Positions 1 to 8,775 are shown, counted from the first letter of the stretch. The stretch is 64,000 nt of DNA from Pseudomonas helmanticensis (GCF_900182985.1 NZ_FXUY01000001.1:2108001-2172000); one strand, 5' to 3'. Translations and numbers: made by a program. Notes: generated by a model from the letters alone, not told the origin.

Positions 1-198
1 TTCCAGCTCGACCTCCAGCAGTTTCGCGCCAGGGTAGCGATCCATGGCTTGTTGCAGCACTTGCTCCAGCGGCAGGATCACGCCCTGCTTGCGCAGATTG
101 AGCGCTTCGTCCGGACCGAGGTCGCGGGCCAGCGCCGCCGAGCAGAAAATCACAAGCGCCAGCGCAGTGCGGCTGGTGGCGCGAACATTAACCTTCAT
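1..198 (-). CDS. PepSY-domain periplasmic protein, 3' end outside window
   Basis: Translating the minus strand from the ATG at 198 gives MKVNVRATSRTALALV..., a signal peptide ending near ALARD, followed by DLGPDEALNLRKQG and a stretch ending in YPGAKLLEVELE that runs off the window edge. This is the N-terminal half of a small PepSY-type protein. It is a close paralogue of the next gene upstream, which shares ARDLGPDEAL-LR and the YPGA/HPGA motif. The two genes overlap by one base (TAATG), so they are cotranscribed and probably translationally coupled. In Pseudomonas such pairs often precede a PhoPQ-like two-component system; that would lie beyond the left edge and cannot be seen. Confidence 0.75.
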   Translation of the reverse strand, partial: MKVNVRATSRTALALVIFCSAALARDLGPDEALNLRKQGVILPLEQVLQQAMDRYPGAKLLEVELE

Positions 199-506
199 TA
201 CGTATCCTGATGATTCTTGAGCACTTGCCCGCTGACCGCGTCCAATTCCAGATCCCATTCCAGCCCCTGCCGATCACGCACTTCGATCTGGTAGATGTAC
301 TTGCCGTACTGCTCTTCCAGCTCGGTGTCGGTGATGGTCGCGCCCGGGTGCCTGGCCAGCGCGGTCGCGTTGAGCTTCTCGAAGGACACGATAGTACCAG
401 CGTCACGCAGACGCAGGGCTTCATCGGGACCCAGATCACGCGCATGGGCGAGGCTGGCGGTGAGGCCGACGATCGAGGCAATGGACAGGGCAGTCAGGGT
501 TTTCAT
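198..506 (-). CDS. PepSY-domain periplasmic protein
   Basis: 102 residues starting MKTLTALSIASIVG, with a cleavable signal peptide ending ALAHA-RD. The mature protein has one PepSY-like unit: HPGATITDTELEE, then YIYQIEVRD and WDLELDAVSGQVL. The closing strand pattern (WDLELDAxTGxVL) is typical of PepSY, a small periplasmic fold thought to inhibit proteases or modulate sensors. An upstream in-frame ATG at 596 exists, but the start at 506 gives a clean signal peptide and the family length. It is first in a two-gene unit with its paralogue and overlaps it by one base. Confidence 0.8.
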   Translation of the reverse strand: MKTLTALSIASIVGLTASLAHARDLGPDEALRLRDAGTIVSFEKLNATALARHPGATITDTELEEQYGKYIYQIEVRDRQGLEWDLELDAVSGQVLKNHQDT

Positions 507-609
507 GGGTGTCTCCGTATTTTTATGTGTTGCATACGGCGGGCACCTTAGCGATTTGAACTTAACTGAAACTGAATTGCCATCATTGCTCAGCACTCCG
601 CACGCCCAA

Positions 610-695
610 TGTAGGAGCTGCCGCAGGCTGCGATCTTTTGATCTTGTCTTTTAAAAACAACATCAAAAGATCGCAGCCTGCGGCAGCTCCTGCAG
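610..695. repeat. REP-like inverted repeat pair
   Basis: Two arms of about 34 bases face each other across a short AT-rich loop. The left arm begins TGTAGGAGCTGCCGCAGGCT and continues GCGATCTTTTGAT; the right arm is its complement with one change at the end (CTCCTGCA). It sits between divergently oriented genes, so it is not needed as a terminator. The same family recurs at 3224, 7251, 28062, 30244 and 56287, and as single arms at 8621, 12327 and 59645. Confidence 0.9.
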
Positions 696-747
696 GATTT
701 TGTAACATGTGCTTATAATTGTTCGCTTGCTAACGATCGAGACCGGT

Positions 748-1827
748 ATGACTGCCATCCACATCAAGTTCCCCGCCCTCACCCTCAAGGCCGGCCCGCG
801 CGCCATGGCGCGGATTCGCGCGCAAGGCTTGCACGCCGCCGACGTCGGCACCCTGCCCGGCGCGGCCGGTGGGCCGAAGGCGTTGGGCATTCAGGGGCTG
901 GACTTGGCGTTGTTCGGTGAGTGGCTGCCGGCCGCACCACGCGAGCGTTCGCTGATCGGTGCGTCGGTCGGCTCCTGGCGTTTTGCGAGTGCCTGTCTGC
1001 CGGATGCCGCTGAAGGGATTCGCCGTCTCGGCCAGCTTTACGCCGAGCAGAATTTCAACAAGGGCGTGACCATGGCCGAGATCAGTCAGAGCTCGCAGCG
1101 CATGCTCAATGAGCTGCTCGACGGCCGCGACGCGAGCATCCTCAGCAACGCCGATTACCGCCTGAACATCATGGTGGTGAAAAGCCAGGGCCGCCTGGCC
1201 GACGACCATCGCGGTCGCCTCGGGCTGGCACTGGGTTCGGTGATCGCCGATAACCTGCGTGGGCGCGCACGGCTGTCGCGGCACTTCGAGCGACTGATCA
1301 TCCACGATCCGCGCCTGGCGCCACCGGTGAATGCGCTGAATGACTTCCCGTCACGCTTCGTCGCCCTGAATGCCGCTAACTTGCGTCAGGCGCTATTGGC
1401 CTCGGGTTCGATCCCGATGGTCATGGAAGGCGTGCGTGATCTGCCGGGCGCCGGTGCCGGCACCTTTCGCGACGGTGGCTTGCTCGATTATCACCTCGAC
1501 CTGCCCTACAGCGGCGACGGCATCGTGCTCTATCCGCACTTCACCGACCGGGTGATTCCCGGTTGGTTCGACAAGACCCTGCCGTGGCGCAAGGCCTCGG
1601 TGCAACGTTTGCAGGACGTGCTGTTGCTCGCGCCCTCGAAGGAATACCTGGCGCGCCTGCCCTACGGCAAACTGCCCGACCGAAATGACTTCAAACGCTT
1701 CATGGGCGATGCGCCGAGCCGGCAGAAATACTGGCACGCGGCGATGGACGAAAGCCGCCGCCTCGGCGACGAGTTCCTTGAACTGACTGCCAATGGTCGC
1801 CTCGCCGAGCGCTTGCTGACCCTTTAG
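748..1827 (+). CDS. Patatin-like phospholipase family protein
   Basis: 359 residues from [16 protein letters not shown]. The lipase nucleophile motif GASVGSW (GxSxG, Ser near residue 72) follows an N-terminal glycine-rich stretch ([11 protein letters not shown]) that would form the oxyanion hole. A DGGLLDYH motif near residue 244 supplies the catalytic Asp of the Ser-Asp dyad. There is no signal peptide or membrane segment, so it is probably cytosolic or peripheral to the membrane. The earlier ATG at 709 lacks a ribosome binding site and adds a non-conserved tail. The substrate is unknown; a role in lipid turnover is inferred from the family. Confidence 0.8.
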   Translation: MTAIHIKFPALTLKAGPRAMARIRAQGLHAADVGTLPGAAGGPKALGIQGLDLALFGEWLPAAPRERSLIGASVGSWRFASACLPDAAEGIRRLGQLYAEQNFNKGVTMAEISQSSQRMLNELLDGRDASILSNADYRLNIMVVKSQGRLADDHRGRLGLALGSVIADNLRGRARLSRHFERLIIHDPRLAPPVNALNDFPSRFVALNAANLRQALLASGSIPMVMEGVRDLPGAGAGTFRDGGLLDYHLDLPYSGDGIVLYPHFTDRVIPGWFDKTLPWRKASVQRLQDVLLLAPSKEYLARLPYGKLPDRNDFKRFMGDAPSRQKYWHAAMDESRRLGDEFLELTANGRLAERLLTL

Positions 1828-1912
1828 TCAGCACGGCCAAACACAAGCTGGTAAACTCGCCGCCTGCCCGAATCGCTGCGGCGAACACCATCTGAACAGA
1901 GCCGAAAATACC

Positions 1913-2269
1913 GTGGAAATCTTCAAGGAATTTACTTTCGAATCCGCCCACCGCTTGCCGCACGTCCCGGACGGCCACAAGTGCGGGCGTCTGCACGGTC
2001 ACTCGTTCAAAGTGGCGATTCACCTCAGCGGCGACCTCGATCCGCACACTGGCTGGATCCGTGATTTCTCTGAAATCAAGGCGATCTTCAAGCCGTTGTA
2101 CGAGCGTCTGGACCACAACTACCTGAACGATATTCCTGGCCTGGAAAACCCGACCAGTGAAGTGCTGGCGAAATTCATCTGGAATGAATTGAAGCCACTG
2201 CTGCCGGAACTGAGCGCGATCCGTATTCACGAGACGTGCACCAGCGGCTGCATCTATCGCGGCGAATAA
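1913..2269 (+). CDS. queD: 6-carboxy-5,6,7,8-tetrahydropterin synthase QueD
   Basis: 118 residues with a GTG start. The pterin synthase zinc site is visible: His in FESAHRLPH near residue 13 and the two His of CGRLHGHSF near residues 29 and 31. The Cys of that motif (about residue 25) is the catalytic thiol. LDHNYLND and a C-terminal [10 protein letters not shown] complete the family pattern. QueD converts dihydroneopterin triphosphate to 6-carboxytetrahydropterin, the second step to preQ0 and queuosine in tRNA. It is a single-gene unit ended by a clear terminator; other que genes are not in the window. Confidence 0.93.
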   Translation: MEIFKEFTFESAHRLPHVPDGHKCGRLHGHSFKVAIHLSGDLDPHTGWIRDFSEIKAIFKPLYERLDHNYLNDIPGLENPTSEVLAKFIWNELKPLLPELSAIRIHETCTSGCIYRGE

Positions 2270-2278
2270 CCCGCAAAT

Positions 2279-2317
2279 CCCCCTGTAGGAGCTGCCGAAG
2301 GCTGCTCCTACAGGGGG
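2279..2317. repeat. Short perfect REP-type hairpin
   Basis: CCCCCTGTAGGAGC at 2279-2292 and its exact complement at 2304-2317 enclose TGCCGAAGGCT. It looks like a REP arm pair that has lost the GATCTTTTGAT centre. Confidence 0.75.
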
Positions 2318-2327
2318 ACGGTTCAAG

Positions 2328-2352
2328 AACAGCCTTCACGGCTGTTTTTTTA
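2328..2352 (+). terminator. Rho-independent terminator of queD
   Basis: AACAGCC-TTCAC-GGCTGTT forms a 7 bp stem followed directly by a run of T. It lies 59 bases after the queD stop and before the next gene's ribosome binding site. Confidence 0.85.
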
Positions 2353-2394
2353 CGCCTATGCTTTTTGGCTCCCACCCGCCAAGAGGACAGGCCC

Positions 2395-3207
2395 ATGACG
2401 AACTGGCTGCTGGATCAGGTCTTTGACTTCAACGGGCAACGAGTACGTTACGCCGTGCGCGGCGACGGACCGCCGCTGGTGTTCGTGCATGGCACGCCGT
2501 TTTCGTCGTACGTGTGGCACCGGATCGCCCCGCACTTTTTTGCCACACACCGCGTGCACTATTTTGATTTGCTCGGTTACGGACGCTCCGCGCAACCCGA
2601 CGCCGACGTCTCCCTCGGCGTGCAGAACGTGCTGCTGGCACAACTGCTCGATCACTGGAATCTGGATTGCCCCGACGTCGTCGCCCACGACTTTGGTGGT
2701 GCCACGGCGCTGCGCACGCACCTGCTCAATGGCAAGGATTACCGCAGCCTGACGCTGATCGATCCGGTGGCGCTGACGCCATGGGGCTCGCCGTTCGTGC
2801 AACATGTGCGTCAGCATGAAGCGGCGTTCAGTGGCCTGCCCGATTACATCCAGCGCGCCATTGTGCCGACCTACATTCGCGGGGCGATTCATCGGGAGAT
2901 TCCCGACGACGAACTCGCGCCCTACGTTGAGCCATGGCTGGGCGATCCCGGGCAAGCGGCGTTTTATCGACAGATTGCGCAGATGGATGAGCGCTATACC
3001 CGTGAGGCACAACCGTTGTATCCGAGCATCCGCTGCCCGGTACAGATTCTCTGGGGCGAAGACGATCAGTGGATTCCCATCGAGCGTGGCCGGGCGTTGC
3101 AGCAGATGATCCCGGGATCACAATTCCACCCGATTCCCAACGCCGGCCACCTCGTCCAGGAAGACGCCCCCGAAGCCATCGTCGCAGCCCTGATGCGTTT
3201 CCTCTAA
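2395..3207 (+). CDS. Alpha/beta hydrolase with Asp nucleophile (haloalkane dehalogenase-like)
   Basis: 270 residues. The start is set by AAGAGGA eight bases upstream of MTNWLLDQV. The oxyanion motif HGTPFSSYVW is near residue 37. The nucleophile elbow reads VVAHDFGGA near residue 100, so the nucleophile is Asp rather than Ser, as in haloalkane dehalogenases, fluoroacetate dehalogenases and epoxide hydrolases. The catalytic acid is probably in WGEDDQWIP and the base is His in NAGHLVQED near the C-terminus. This predicts hydrolysis through an ester intermediate on Asp. The real substrate is not evident from the context. It is cytosolic and monocistronic, flanked by repeats on both sides. Confidence 0.8.
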   Translation: MTNWLLDQVFDFNGQRVRYAVRGDGPPLVFVHGTPFSSYVWHRIAPHFFATHRVHYFDLLGYGRSAQPDADVSLGVQNVLLAQLLDHWNLDCPDVVAHDFGGATALRTHLLNGKDYRSLTLIDPVALTPWGSPFVQHVRQHEAAFSGLPDYIQRAIVPTYIRGAIHREIPDDELAPYVEPWLGDPGQAAFYRQIAQMDERYTREAQPLYPSIRCPVQILWGEDDQWIPIERGRALQQMIPGSQFHPIPNAGHLVQEDAPEAIVAALMRFL

Positions 3208-3223
3208 CCCACCACAAATCCCC

Positions 3224-3308
3224 TGTAGGAGCTGCCGAAGGCTGCGATCTTTTGATCTTGCTTCTAAAAAACAAAATCAAAGGATCGCAGCCTTCGGCAG
3301 CTCCTACA
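3224..3308. repeat. REP-like inverted repeat pair
   Basis: TGTAGGAGCTGCCGAAGGCT...GATCTTTTGAT on the left and its near-exact complement ending CTCCTACA on the right, with a loop of about 15 bases. It lies just downstream of the hydrolase stop and could also end transcription. Confidence 0.9.
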
Positions 3309-3447
3309 TTGGGCTTTGGTGTGTTCGGGTGCACCGATTTCGCGCTAATCCACGCGACTCGTCTATACATAACCCGCGCCAACCGGAACATGGCACGACC
3401 ACTGCAACCCTTCTCCGCGTCTTCTCTTTCTCTGCAAGGACCGCCCC

Positions 3448-4719
3448 ATGACGCAGAACGCTCCCGGCAACGATTACCCCCTCAGCGAAGTCCCCATGCA
3501 CGCGCGCAAAGGCCTGGCCTCGACGGCGATGGTGTTACTGGGCTTCACGTTTTTTACCGCGACCATGTTTGCCGGTGGCAAGCTCGGGGTTGCGTTCAGT
3601 TTCGCCGAGATGATCGCGGTGATCATCGTCGGTAATCTGCTGCTGGGACTCTACGCGGCCGGGCTGGGTTACATCGCCTTCAAGAGCGGCCTTAATTCGG
3701 TGTTGATGGGGCGCTTCTGCTTCGGCGAAGTCGGCAGCAAACTCAGCGACCTGATCCTTGGCTTTACCCAAATCGGCTGGTACGCCTGGGGCACCGCTAC
3801 CGCTGCGGTGGTAATCGGCAAATACTTTGATCTCGATGAGGGCACGGTGCTCGGTTTGATGGTGCTGTTCGGCCTGATGTTTTGCGCCACGGCGTATGTC
3901 GGCTATCGCGGACTGGAAATTCTCTCGTACATCGCCGTACCAGCAATGATGTTGCTGCTGATGCTGTCGATGTGGGTGGCGACGGTGAAGGTCGGCGGTT
4001 TCGAAGGATTGCTCAGCGTCGTGCCAAGTGGTTCGCTGGACTGGTCGACGGCGATCACTTTGGTGTTCGGCACTTTCGTCAGCGGCGCGACGCAAGCGAC
4101 CAACTGGACGCGTTTCTCGCGTTCGGCGCGCGTTGCGGTGCTGGCCAGCCTGATCGGGTTTTTCATCGGCAATGGCCTGATGGTGCTGATCGGCGCGTAC
4201 GGTGCCATCGTCTATCAACAACCCGACGTGGTTGAAGTGCTGCTGTTGCAGGGTTTTGCCATGGCCGCGATGGCCATGCTGTTGTTGAACATCTGGAGCA
4301 CTCAGGACAACACCATCTACAACTTCGCCGTCGCCGGTTGCAACCTGCTGCGCACCGGTCGGCGCAAGACCGTGACCTTGGCCGGCGCGGTGATCGGTAC
4401 GCTGCTCGCGTTGCTCGGCATGTACGACATGCTGGTGCCGTACCTGATTCTGCTCGGCACGGTGATTCCGCCGATTGGCGGAGTGATCATGGCGGACTTT
4501 TTCTACCGCTGGCGCGGGCGTTATCCGCGCCTCGCCGACGCACGGCTGCCAGCCTTCAACTGGCCGGGCCTCGGGGCTTACGCGGTCGGCACGGTCGCGG
4601 CGTTCAGCTCGCCATGGGTTGCGCCGCTGGTAGGCATCGCCGCTGCCGCGTTAACGTATGTCATCGTCACCGGCGTGCTCGGCGCTCGCAGCGCGGCCGC
4701 GCCACTACAAGACCTATAA
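3448..4719 (+). CDS. codB: Cytosine permease CodB
   Basis: 423 residues of the NCS1 (nucleobase:cation symporter-1) family with about twelve hydrophobic segments. The N-terminal motif YPLSEVPMHARKG and the first segments FTFFTATMFAGGKLGVAF match cytosine permeases, as do GWYAWGTAT and SGATQATNWTRFSR. Length agrees with E. coli CodB (about 420). It would import cytosine across the inner membrane. The deaminase gene codA begins 15 bases after the stop, so the two form the usual codBA operon. The 139 bases between the repeat and the start hold the promoter; no operator was recognised there. Confidence 0.93.
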   Translation: MTQNAPGNDYPLSEVPMHARKGLASTAMVLLGFTFFTATMFAGGKLGVAFSFAEMIAVIIVGNLLLGLYAAGLGYIAFKSGLNSVLMGRFCFGEVGSKLSDLILGFTQIGWYAWGTATAAVVIGKYFDLDEGTVLGLMVLFGLMFCATAYVGYRGLEILSYIAVPAMMLLLMLSMWVATVKVGGFEGLLSVVPSGSLDWSTAITLVFGTFVSGATQATNWTRFSRSARVAVLASLIGFFIGNGLMVLIGAYGAIVYQQPDVVEVLLLQGFAMAAMAMLLLNIWSTQDNTIYNFAVAGCNLLRTGRRKTVTLAGAVIGTLLALLGMYDMLVPYLILLGTVIPPIGGVIMADFFYRWRGRYPRLADARLPAFNWPGLGAYAVGTVAAFSSPWVAPLVGIAAAALTYVIVTGVLGARSAAAPLQDL

Positions 4720-4734
4720 AAAAGGATTCGCCTG

Positions 4735-5982
4735 ATGCACATCATCAACGCCCGTTTGCGCAACCAGGAAGGTTTGCACGAATTGCACCTTGAAGACGGC
4801 CTGATCCGCAGCATCGCCCGGCAGACCGAAGCGCCCACCCTTGGCCCGGATGATCTCGACGCCGGCGGCAATCTGGTGGTGCCGCCCTTCGTCGAGCCGC
4901 ACATTCACCTCGACGCCACCCTCACCGCCGGCGAACCACGCTGGAACATGAGCGGCACGCTGTTTGAAGGCATCGAATGCTGGGGCGAGCGCAAGGTCAC
5001 CATCACCGAAGAAGACACCAAGACCCGCGCCAAAAAAACCATTCAGACCCTGGCCGCGCACGGCATTCAGCATGTTCGCACTCACGTCGACGTCACTGAC
5101 CCGCAACTCACCGCGCTGAAAGCGATGCTCGAAGTGCGCGAGGAAAGCCGTCACCTCATCGACCTGCAAATCGTCGCGTTCCCGCAGGAAGGCATCGAGT
5201 CGTTCCGCAATGGCCGCGAGTTGATGGAAGAGTCGATCCGCATGGGCGCGGACGTGGTCGGCGGGATTCCGCATTTCGAGTACACCCGCGATCAGGGCGT
5301 CAGTTCGGTGAAGTTTTTGATGGACCTGGCCGAGCGCACCGGTTGCCTGGTCGACGTGCATTGCGACGAGACCGACGACCCGCATTCACGCTTTCTCGAA
5401 GTGCTCGCCGAAGAAGCCCGCAGCCGCGACATGGGCGCCCTCGTCACCGCCAGCCACACCACGGCGATGGGTTCTTACGACAATGCCTACTGCGCCAAAC
5501 TGTTCCGTCTGCTCGGGCATTCGGGGATCAGTTTTGTCTCCTGCCCGACCGAAAGCATTCACCTGCAAGGGCGCTTCGACAACTTCCCGAAACGCCGTGG
5601 TGTGACGCGCGTGAACGAGTTGCTCGAAGCCGGAATGAACGTGTGTTTTGGCCAGGACTCGATCGTCGATCCGTGGTACCCGCTGGGCAACGGCAACATC
5701 CTCCGCGTGCTCGAGGCGGGACTGCACATTTGCCACATGCTCGGTTACCGTAACCTGCAAAGTGCGCTGGATCTGGTCACCGACAACAGCGCCAAGGCCA
5801 TGCATCTGGGCGAACGTTACGGACTGGAATGCGGACGCCCGGCGAACCTGCTGATTCTCTCGGCGGACAGCGATTATGAAGTGATCCGCAGCCAGGGCCT
5901 GCCGTTGTATTCGATTCGCGGCGGCAAGGTGTTGATGAAGCGGCAGATGCCGGTGGTGGAGTTCAGTACCGATCTGAGTTGA
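4735..5982 (+). CDS. codA: Cytosine deaminase CodA
   Basis: 415 residues of the amidohydrolase superfamily. Metal and catalytic motifs appear in order: EPHIHLDAT near residue 60, HVDVTD near 122, DVHCDETDD near 212 (metal His and catalytic Glu), SHTTAMG near 245 and FGQDSIVDPW near 312 (metal Asp). The enzyme deaminates cytosine to uracil for pyrimidine salvage. AAAAAGGA lies at ribosome binding distance before the ATG, and the spacing to codB is 15 bases. The C-terminal strand NLLILSADSDYEVIRSQG is typical of this family. Confidence 0.95.
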   Translation: MHIINARLRNQEGLHELHLEDGLIRSIARQTEAPTLGPDDLDAGGNLVVPPFVEPHIHLDATLTAGEPRWNMSGTLFEGIECWGERKVTITEEDTKTRAKKTIQTLAAHGIQHVRTHVDVTDPQLTALKAMLEVREESRHLIDLQIVAFPQEGIESFRNGRELMEESIRMGADVVGGIPHFEYTRDQGVSSVKFLMDLAERTGCLVDVHCDETDDPHSRFLEVLAEEARSRDMGALVTASHTTAMGSYDNAYCAKLFRLLGHSGISFVSCPTESIHLQGRFDNFPKRRGVTRVNELLEAGMNVCFGQDSIVDPWYPLGNGNILRVLEAGLHICHMLGYRNLQSALDLVTDNSAKAMHLGERYGLECGRPANLLILSADSDYEVIRSQGLPLYSIRGGKVLMKRQMPVVEFSTDLS

Positions 5983-6007
5983 GATTGTCGTCGGGGCTGA
6001 TGGCCTC

Positions 6008-6207
6008 ATCGCTGGCAAGCCAGGCTCCCACAGGTTTTGTGGTGCACATGAACAAAACACATAACCTGTAGGAGTGAGCCTGCTCGCGATAACGGTGTAT
6101 CAGGCAACATTTGAATGAATGGTAGTCCGCAATCGCGAGCAGGCTCACTCCTACAGAGGATTTAGTGTGTCGCACCCAACCCTGTGGGAGCCTGGCTTGC
6201 CAGCGAT
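6008..6207. repeat. Nested double inverted repeat (two REP families)
   Basis: A 27-base outer arm (ATCGCTGGCAAGCCAGGC...) at 6008-6034 is exactly complementary to 6181-6207. Inside it a 25-base inner arm (CTGTAGGAGTGAGCCTGCTC...) at 6066-6090 is exactly complementary to 6132-6156. The element therefore holds two different REP types, one enclosing the other, over 200 bases. It lies between convergent genes. Confidence 0.92.
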
Positions 6208-6220
6208 GGCGGTTTTAAAC

Positions 6221-7201
6221 TCAGCTCATCAACTGCGCCGTACCAAACAATCTGACGCGCACCCGCTCACCGTCGATTTCCTCCAGCAGAATCGGTGCCG
6301 TGCCGCCGGGCATGACCACCTGCACTTCCCCCGCCGCGACCCAACCTACCCGCCATGCCGCACAGGCCACCGCACTGGCGCTGGTGCCGGATGAGGCCGT
6401 CGGCCCTTCGCCGCGTTCGAATACTCGCGCGATGAGTCGTTGTTCGGCATCGCGTACCGCCCATTGCAGGTTGACGCCTGCCGGGCATGGCTGGCCTGCG
6501 CCGGTGGGTACGGCGTAGGCGATGCGGGTCAGGCCTTGATCAAGCGGCGACTCACGCATCTGTTCATTGCTCGGCAAGGCTGACTGGTCGTCGAGCAGCG
6601 TCACGCAATGTGGATTGCCGATACGCACGAATTGGCTGTACGACCAGGCACGATTGAGCTTCGCCAATGGCTGAATACTGCTGACCTCTCGGCCATTGAA
6701 GTCGACACTCTCAACGTTCTGCGCATCCACCGCGCGCGGCCCGAAATCCGCTTGACCGAGGTCCAGCCAAAACCCTTGCACACCGTCGAACTCGGCAGCT
6801 TTCACGGATGTCTGCACCGGCTCGCCCTTATCGTGATGCACGCGCAACAACGCGCCCTCCTGCGGCATCAACCCTTGCTCGCTCAGTGCCTGAGAAAAAA
6901 TCGTCAGGCCGTTGCCGCTGCGCTCGGCCAGCGAACCGTCGGTATTGACGATCAACACATCGAACGGTGGCGAGGCCTGGAACGGGCCGATCAACAGGCC
7001 ATCGCTGCGATGGGATTTGCTCTTCGGTGGACGCTGGCCTTCAGGCCAGTCACAGCAAAGGCTGATCGCCGCCGCGCTCCACGACGACCGCGACGACGCG
7101 CACTCGGCAGCGCTGGCAGGCAAATCAACGCCCGCCAGGCGCAGCGCTTGCGGTGAAACAACACCATAGATATTGCCCCGTGCATCGTAGAACCGCGTCA
7201 T
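6221..7201 (-). CDS. DapF-fold (diaminopimelate epimerase-like) protein lacking both catalytic cysteines
   Basis: 326 residues from MTRFYDARGNIYGVV. The two halves of the diaminopimelate epimerase fold are recognisable, including RIGNPHCVTLLDD in the middle. In true DapF the catalytic bases are Cys in the motifs ERCGNG-like and ACGTGA-like. Here the first reads NTDGSLAERSGNG (AGC codon, Ser) and the second reads GEGPTASSGTSASA (TCC codon, Ser). Both were checked at the nucleotide level. The protein is therefore unlikely to epimerise diaminopimelate by the two-thiol mechanism. It may be a different isomerase of the PhzF/DapF superfamily or a binding protein. It is a monocistronic gene bounded by repeats; no lysine genes adjoin it. 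Confidence 0.78.
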   Translation of the reverse strand: MTRFYDARGNIYGVVSPQALRLAGVDLPASAAECASSRSSWSAAAISLCCDWPEGQRPPKSKSHRSDGLLIGPFQASPPFDVLIVNTDGSLAERSGNGLTIFSQALSEQGLMPQEGALLRVHHDKGEPVQTSVKAAEFDGVQGFWLDLGQADFGPRAVDAQNVESVDFNGREVSSIQPLAKLNRAWSYSQFVRIGNPHCVTLLDDQSALPSNEQMRESPLDQGLTRIAYAVPTGAGQPCPAGVNLQWAVRDAEQRLIARVFERGEGPTASSGTSASAVACAAWRVGWVAAGEVQVVMPGGTAPILLEEIDGERVRVRLFGTAQLMS

Positions 7202-7250
7202 CACCCGCCCTCGTACCCTGTTGTCGAAGCCCCACTTTAAACCGCAATCA

Positions 7251-7347
7251 CCTGTAGGAGCTGTCGAGTGAAACGAGGCTGCGATCTTTTGATCCAGATC
7301 TTCAAAGAAAACATCAAAAGATCGCAGCGTGCCGCAGCTCCTGCAGG
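7251..7347. repeat. REP-like inverted repeat pair, diverged left arm
   Basis: The left arm CCTGTAGGAGCTGTCGAGTG has an insertion relative to the family before GGCTGCGATCTTTTGAT. The right arm ends CAGCTCCTGCAGG. It lies between divergent genes. Confidence 0.85.
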
Positions 7348-7465
7348 TCGTGGTGTGCAACACAGGTTAGGATGTCGGCTGCACGTCCTCGAATAAACGG
7401 CAATCGAACCTCGACGCCGGATCAATGTCCTTCGGGGACGCGATGTTTTTTGCCAAGGATTTGAT

Positions 7466-8617
7466 ATGACCAGCCTCAACCCTCAAGACACCTTCGTCCC
7501 CGGACGCCTGCAACAGATCTCCACGCGCATCGCGTTTTTCATCGCCGGGCTCGGCATCGCTGCGTGGGCGCCACTGGTGCCGTACGCCAAGGCACGGGCC
7601 GGACTGGATGAGGGCACGCTGGGTTTGTTGCTGTTGTGTCTGGGCGTCGGTTCGATTCTGGCGATGCCAATGGCGGGGATTCTCGCCACGCGCTTCGGCT
7701 GTCGGCGAGTGGCCACCGGCGGCACGTTACTGATCTGCGCGGCGCTGCCATTGCTGGCGACGGTGTCGTCGATTCCGGCGCTGGTCGCCACGCTGTTCAT
7801 GTTCGGCGCTGGTTTGGGCACGGTGGACTCGACGGTGAACCTGCAAGCAGTGATCGTCGAACGCGCCAGCGGCAAAAACATGATGTCGGGCTTCCACGGT
7901 CTGTTCAGTCTGGGCGGGATTGTCGGCGCGGCCGGTGTCAGCGCCCTGCTCGGCCTTGGCTTGACGCCATTGGCGGCAATGCTGGTGGTGGTCGTGGTGC
8001 TGATCGCGGCGCTGTTCAAGTGCGTGCCGCACATGTTGCCCTATGGCAGTGAAAGCTCAGGGCCGGCGTTTGCGGTGCCGCATGGCATCGTGCTGTTTAT
8101 CGGCGGCATGTGCTTCATCGTCTTTCTCACCGAAGGCGCAGCGCTGGACTGGAGCGCGGTGTTTCTGGCGCAGGAGCGCGGGATCGACACGGCCTATGCC
8201 GGATTGGGTTATGCCGCGTTTGCCCTGACCATGACGGCGGGACGCTTGATGGGTGACCGCATCGTGCGTAAGTTGGGAGCCACGCGGATCATTTTGTTTG
8301 GCGGCCTGTTGGCGGCGGCGGGATTGTCTCTGGCAACCTTTGCACCGAGCTGGGAAGCGGCACTGGTCGGTTATGCGCTGGTTGGCGCCGGCTGTTCGAA
8401 CATCGTGCCGGTGTTGTATACGGCGGTCGGCAAGCAGACGGTGATGCCGGAAAGCATCGCGGTGCCGGCGATTACCACGTTGGGGTATGCGGGGATTCTC
8501 GCCGGGCCGGCGGTGATCGGGTTTGTCGCGCATGCCAGCAGTTTGAGTTTTGCCTTTGGCTTGATGGCGCTGTTGTTGGTCGCTGTGGCCATTGGCGGCA
8601 AGGTGTTGAAGGTCTGA
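7466..8617 (+). CDS. MFS transporter, YbjJ-like
   Basis: 383 residues with about twelve hydrophobic segments. The first segment is IAFFIAGLGIAAWAPLVP, and the MFS loop 2/3 motif appears as GILATRFGCRR. The GFHGLFSLGGIVGA stretch and AALDWSAVFL in the second half resemble the E. coli YbjJ group of inner membrane carriers. AAGGA lies seven bases before the ATG. The substrate cannot be read from the sequence or the neighbours. It is monocistronic. Confidence 0.78.
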   Translation: MTSLNPQDTFVPGRLQQISTRIAFFIAGLGIAAWAPLVPYAKARAGLDEGTLGLLLLCLGVGSILAMPMAGILATRFGCRRVATGGTLLICAALPLLATVSSIPALVATLFMFGAGLGTVDSTVNLQAVIVERASGKNMMSGFHGLFSLGGIVGAAGVSALLGLGLTPLAAMLVVVVVLIAALFKCVPHMLPYGSESSGPAFAVPHGIVLFIGGMCFIVFLTEGAALDWSAVFLAQERGIDTAYAGLGYAAFALTMTAGRLMGDRIVRKLGATRIILFGGLLAAAGLSLATFAPSWEAALVGYALVGAGCSNIVPVLYTAVGKQTVMPESIAVPAITTLGYAGILAGPAVIGFVAHASSLSFAFGLMALLLVAVAIGGKVLKV

Positions 8618-8620
8618 AGC

Positions 8621-8664
8621 AAAAGATCGTCCGATCGCGGCCCGAGCCTGCGGCAGCTCCTACA
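8621..8664. repeat. Single REP arm
   Basis: AAAAGATCGTCCGATCGCGGCCCGAGCCTGCGGCAGCTCCTACA matches only the right arm of the REP family, with an internal insertion. It directly follows the MFS stop and abuts a different repeat at 8668. Confidence 0.7.
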
Positions 8665-8667
8665 TGA

Positions 8668-8773
8668 GATCGTTCCCACGCTCTGCGTCGGAATGCCTCA
8701 ATGGACGCTCCGCGTCCGCTTTTGGACGCAGAGCGTCCCGGGCTGCATTCCCACGCGGAGCGTGGGAACGATC
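8668..8773. repeat. GATCGTTCCCACGCT inverted repeat element
   Basis: GATCGTTCCCACGCT at 8668-8682 and its exact complement at 8759-8773 bracket further GGACGC/GCGTCC inverted segments. A second copy of this roughly 110 bp element lies at 59530-59640, and there too it is joined to a single REP arm. It lies between the convergent MFS and fecA genes. Confidence 0.88.
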
Positions 8774-8775
8774 AG

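Noticed and set aside
6221..7201. Annotating this gene simply as dapF
   Set aside because: Both catalytic cysteine positions are serine and the context is unrelated to lysine synthesis.
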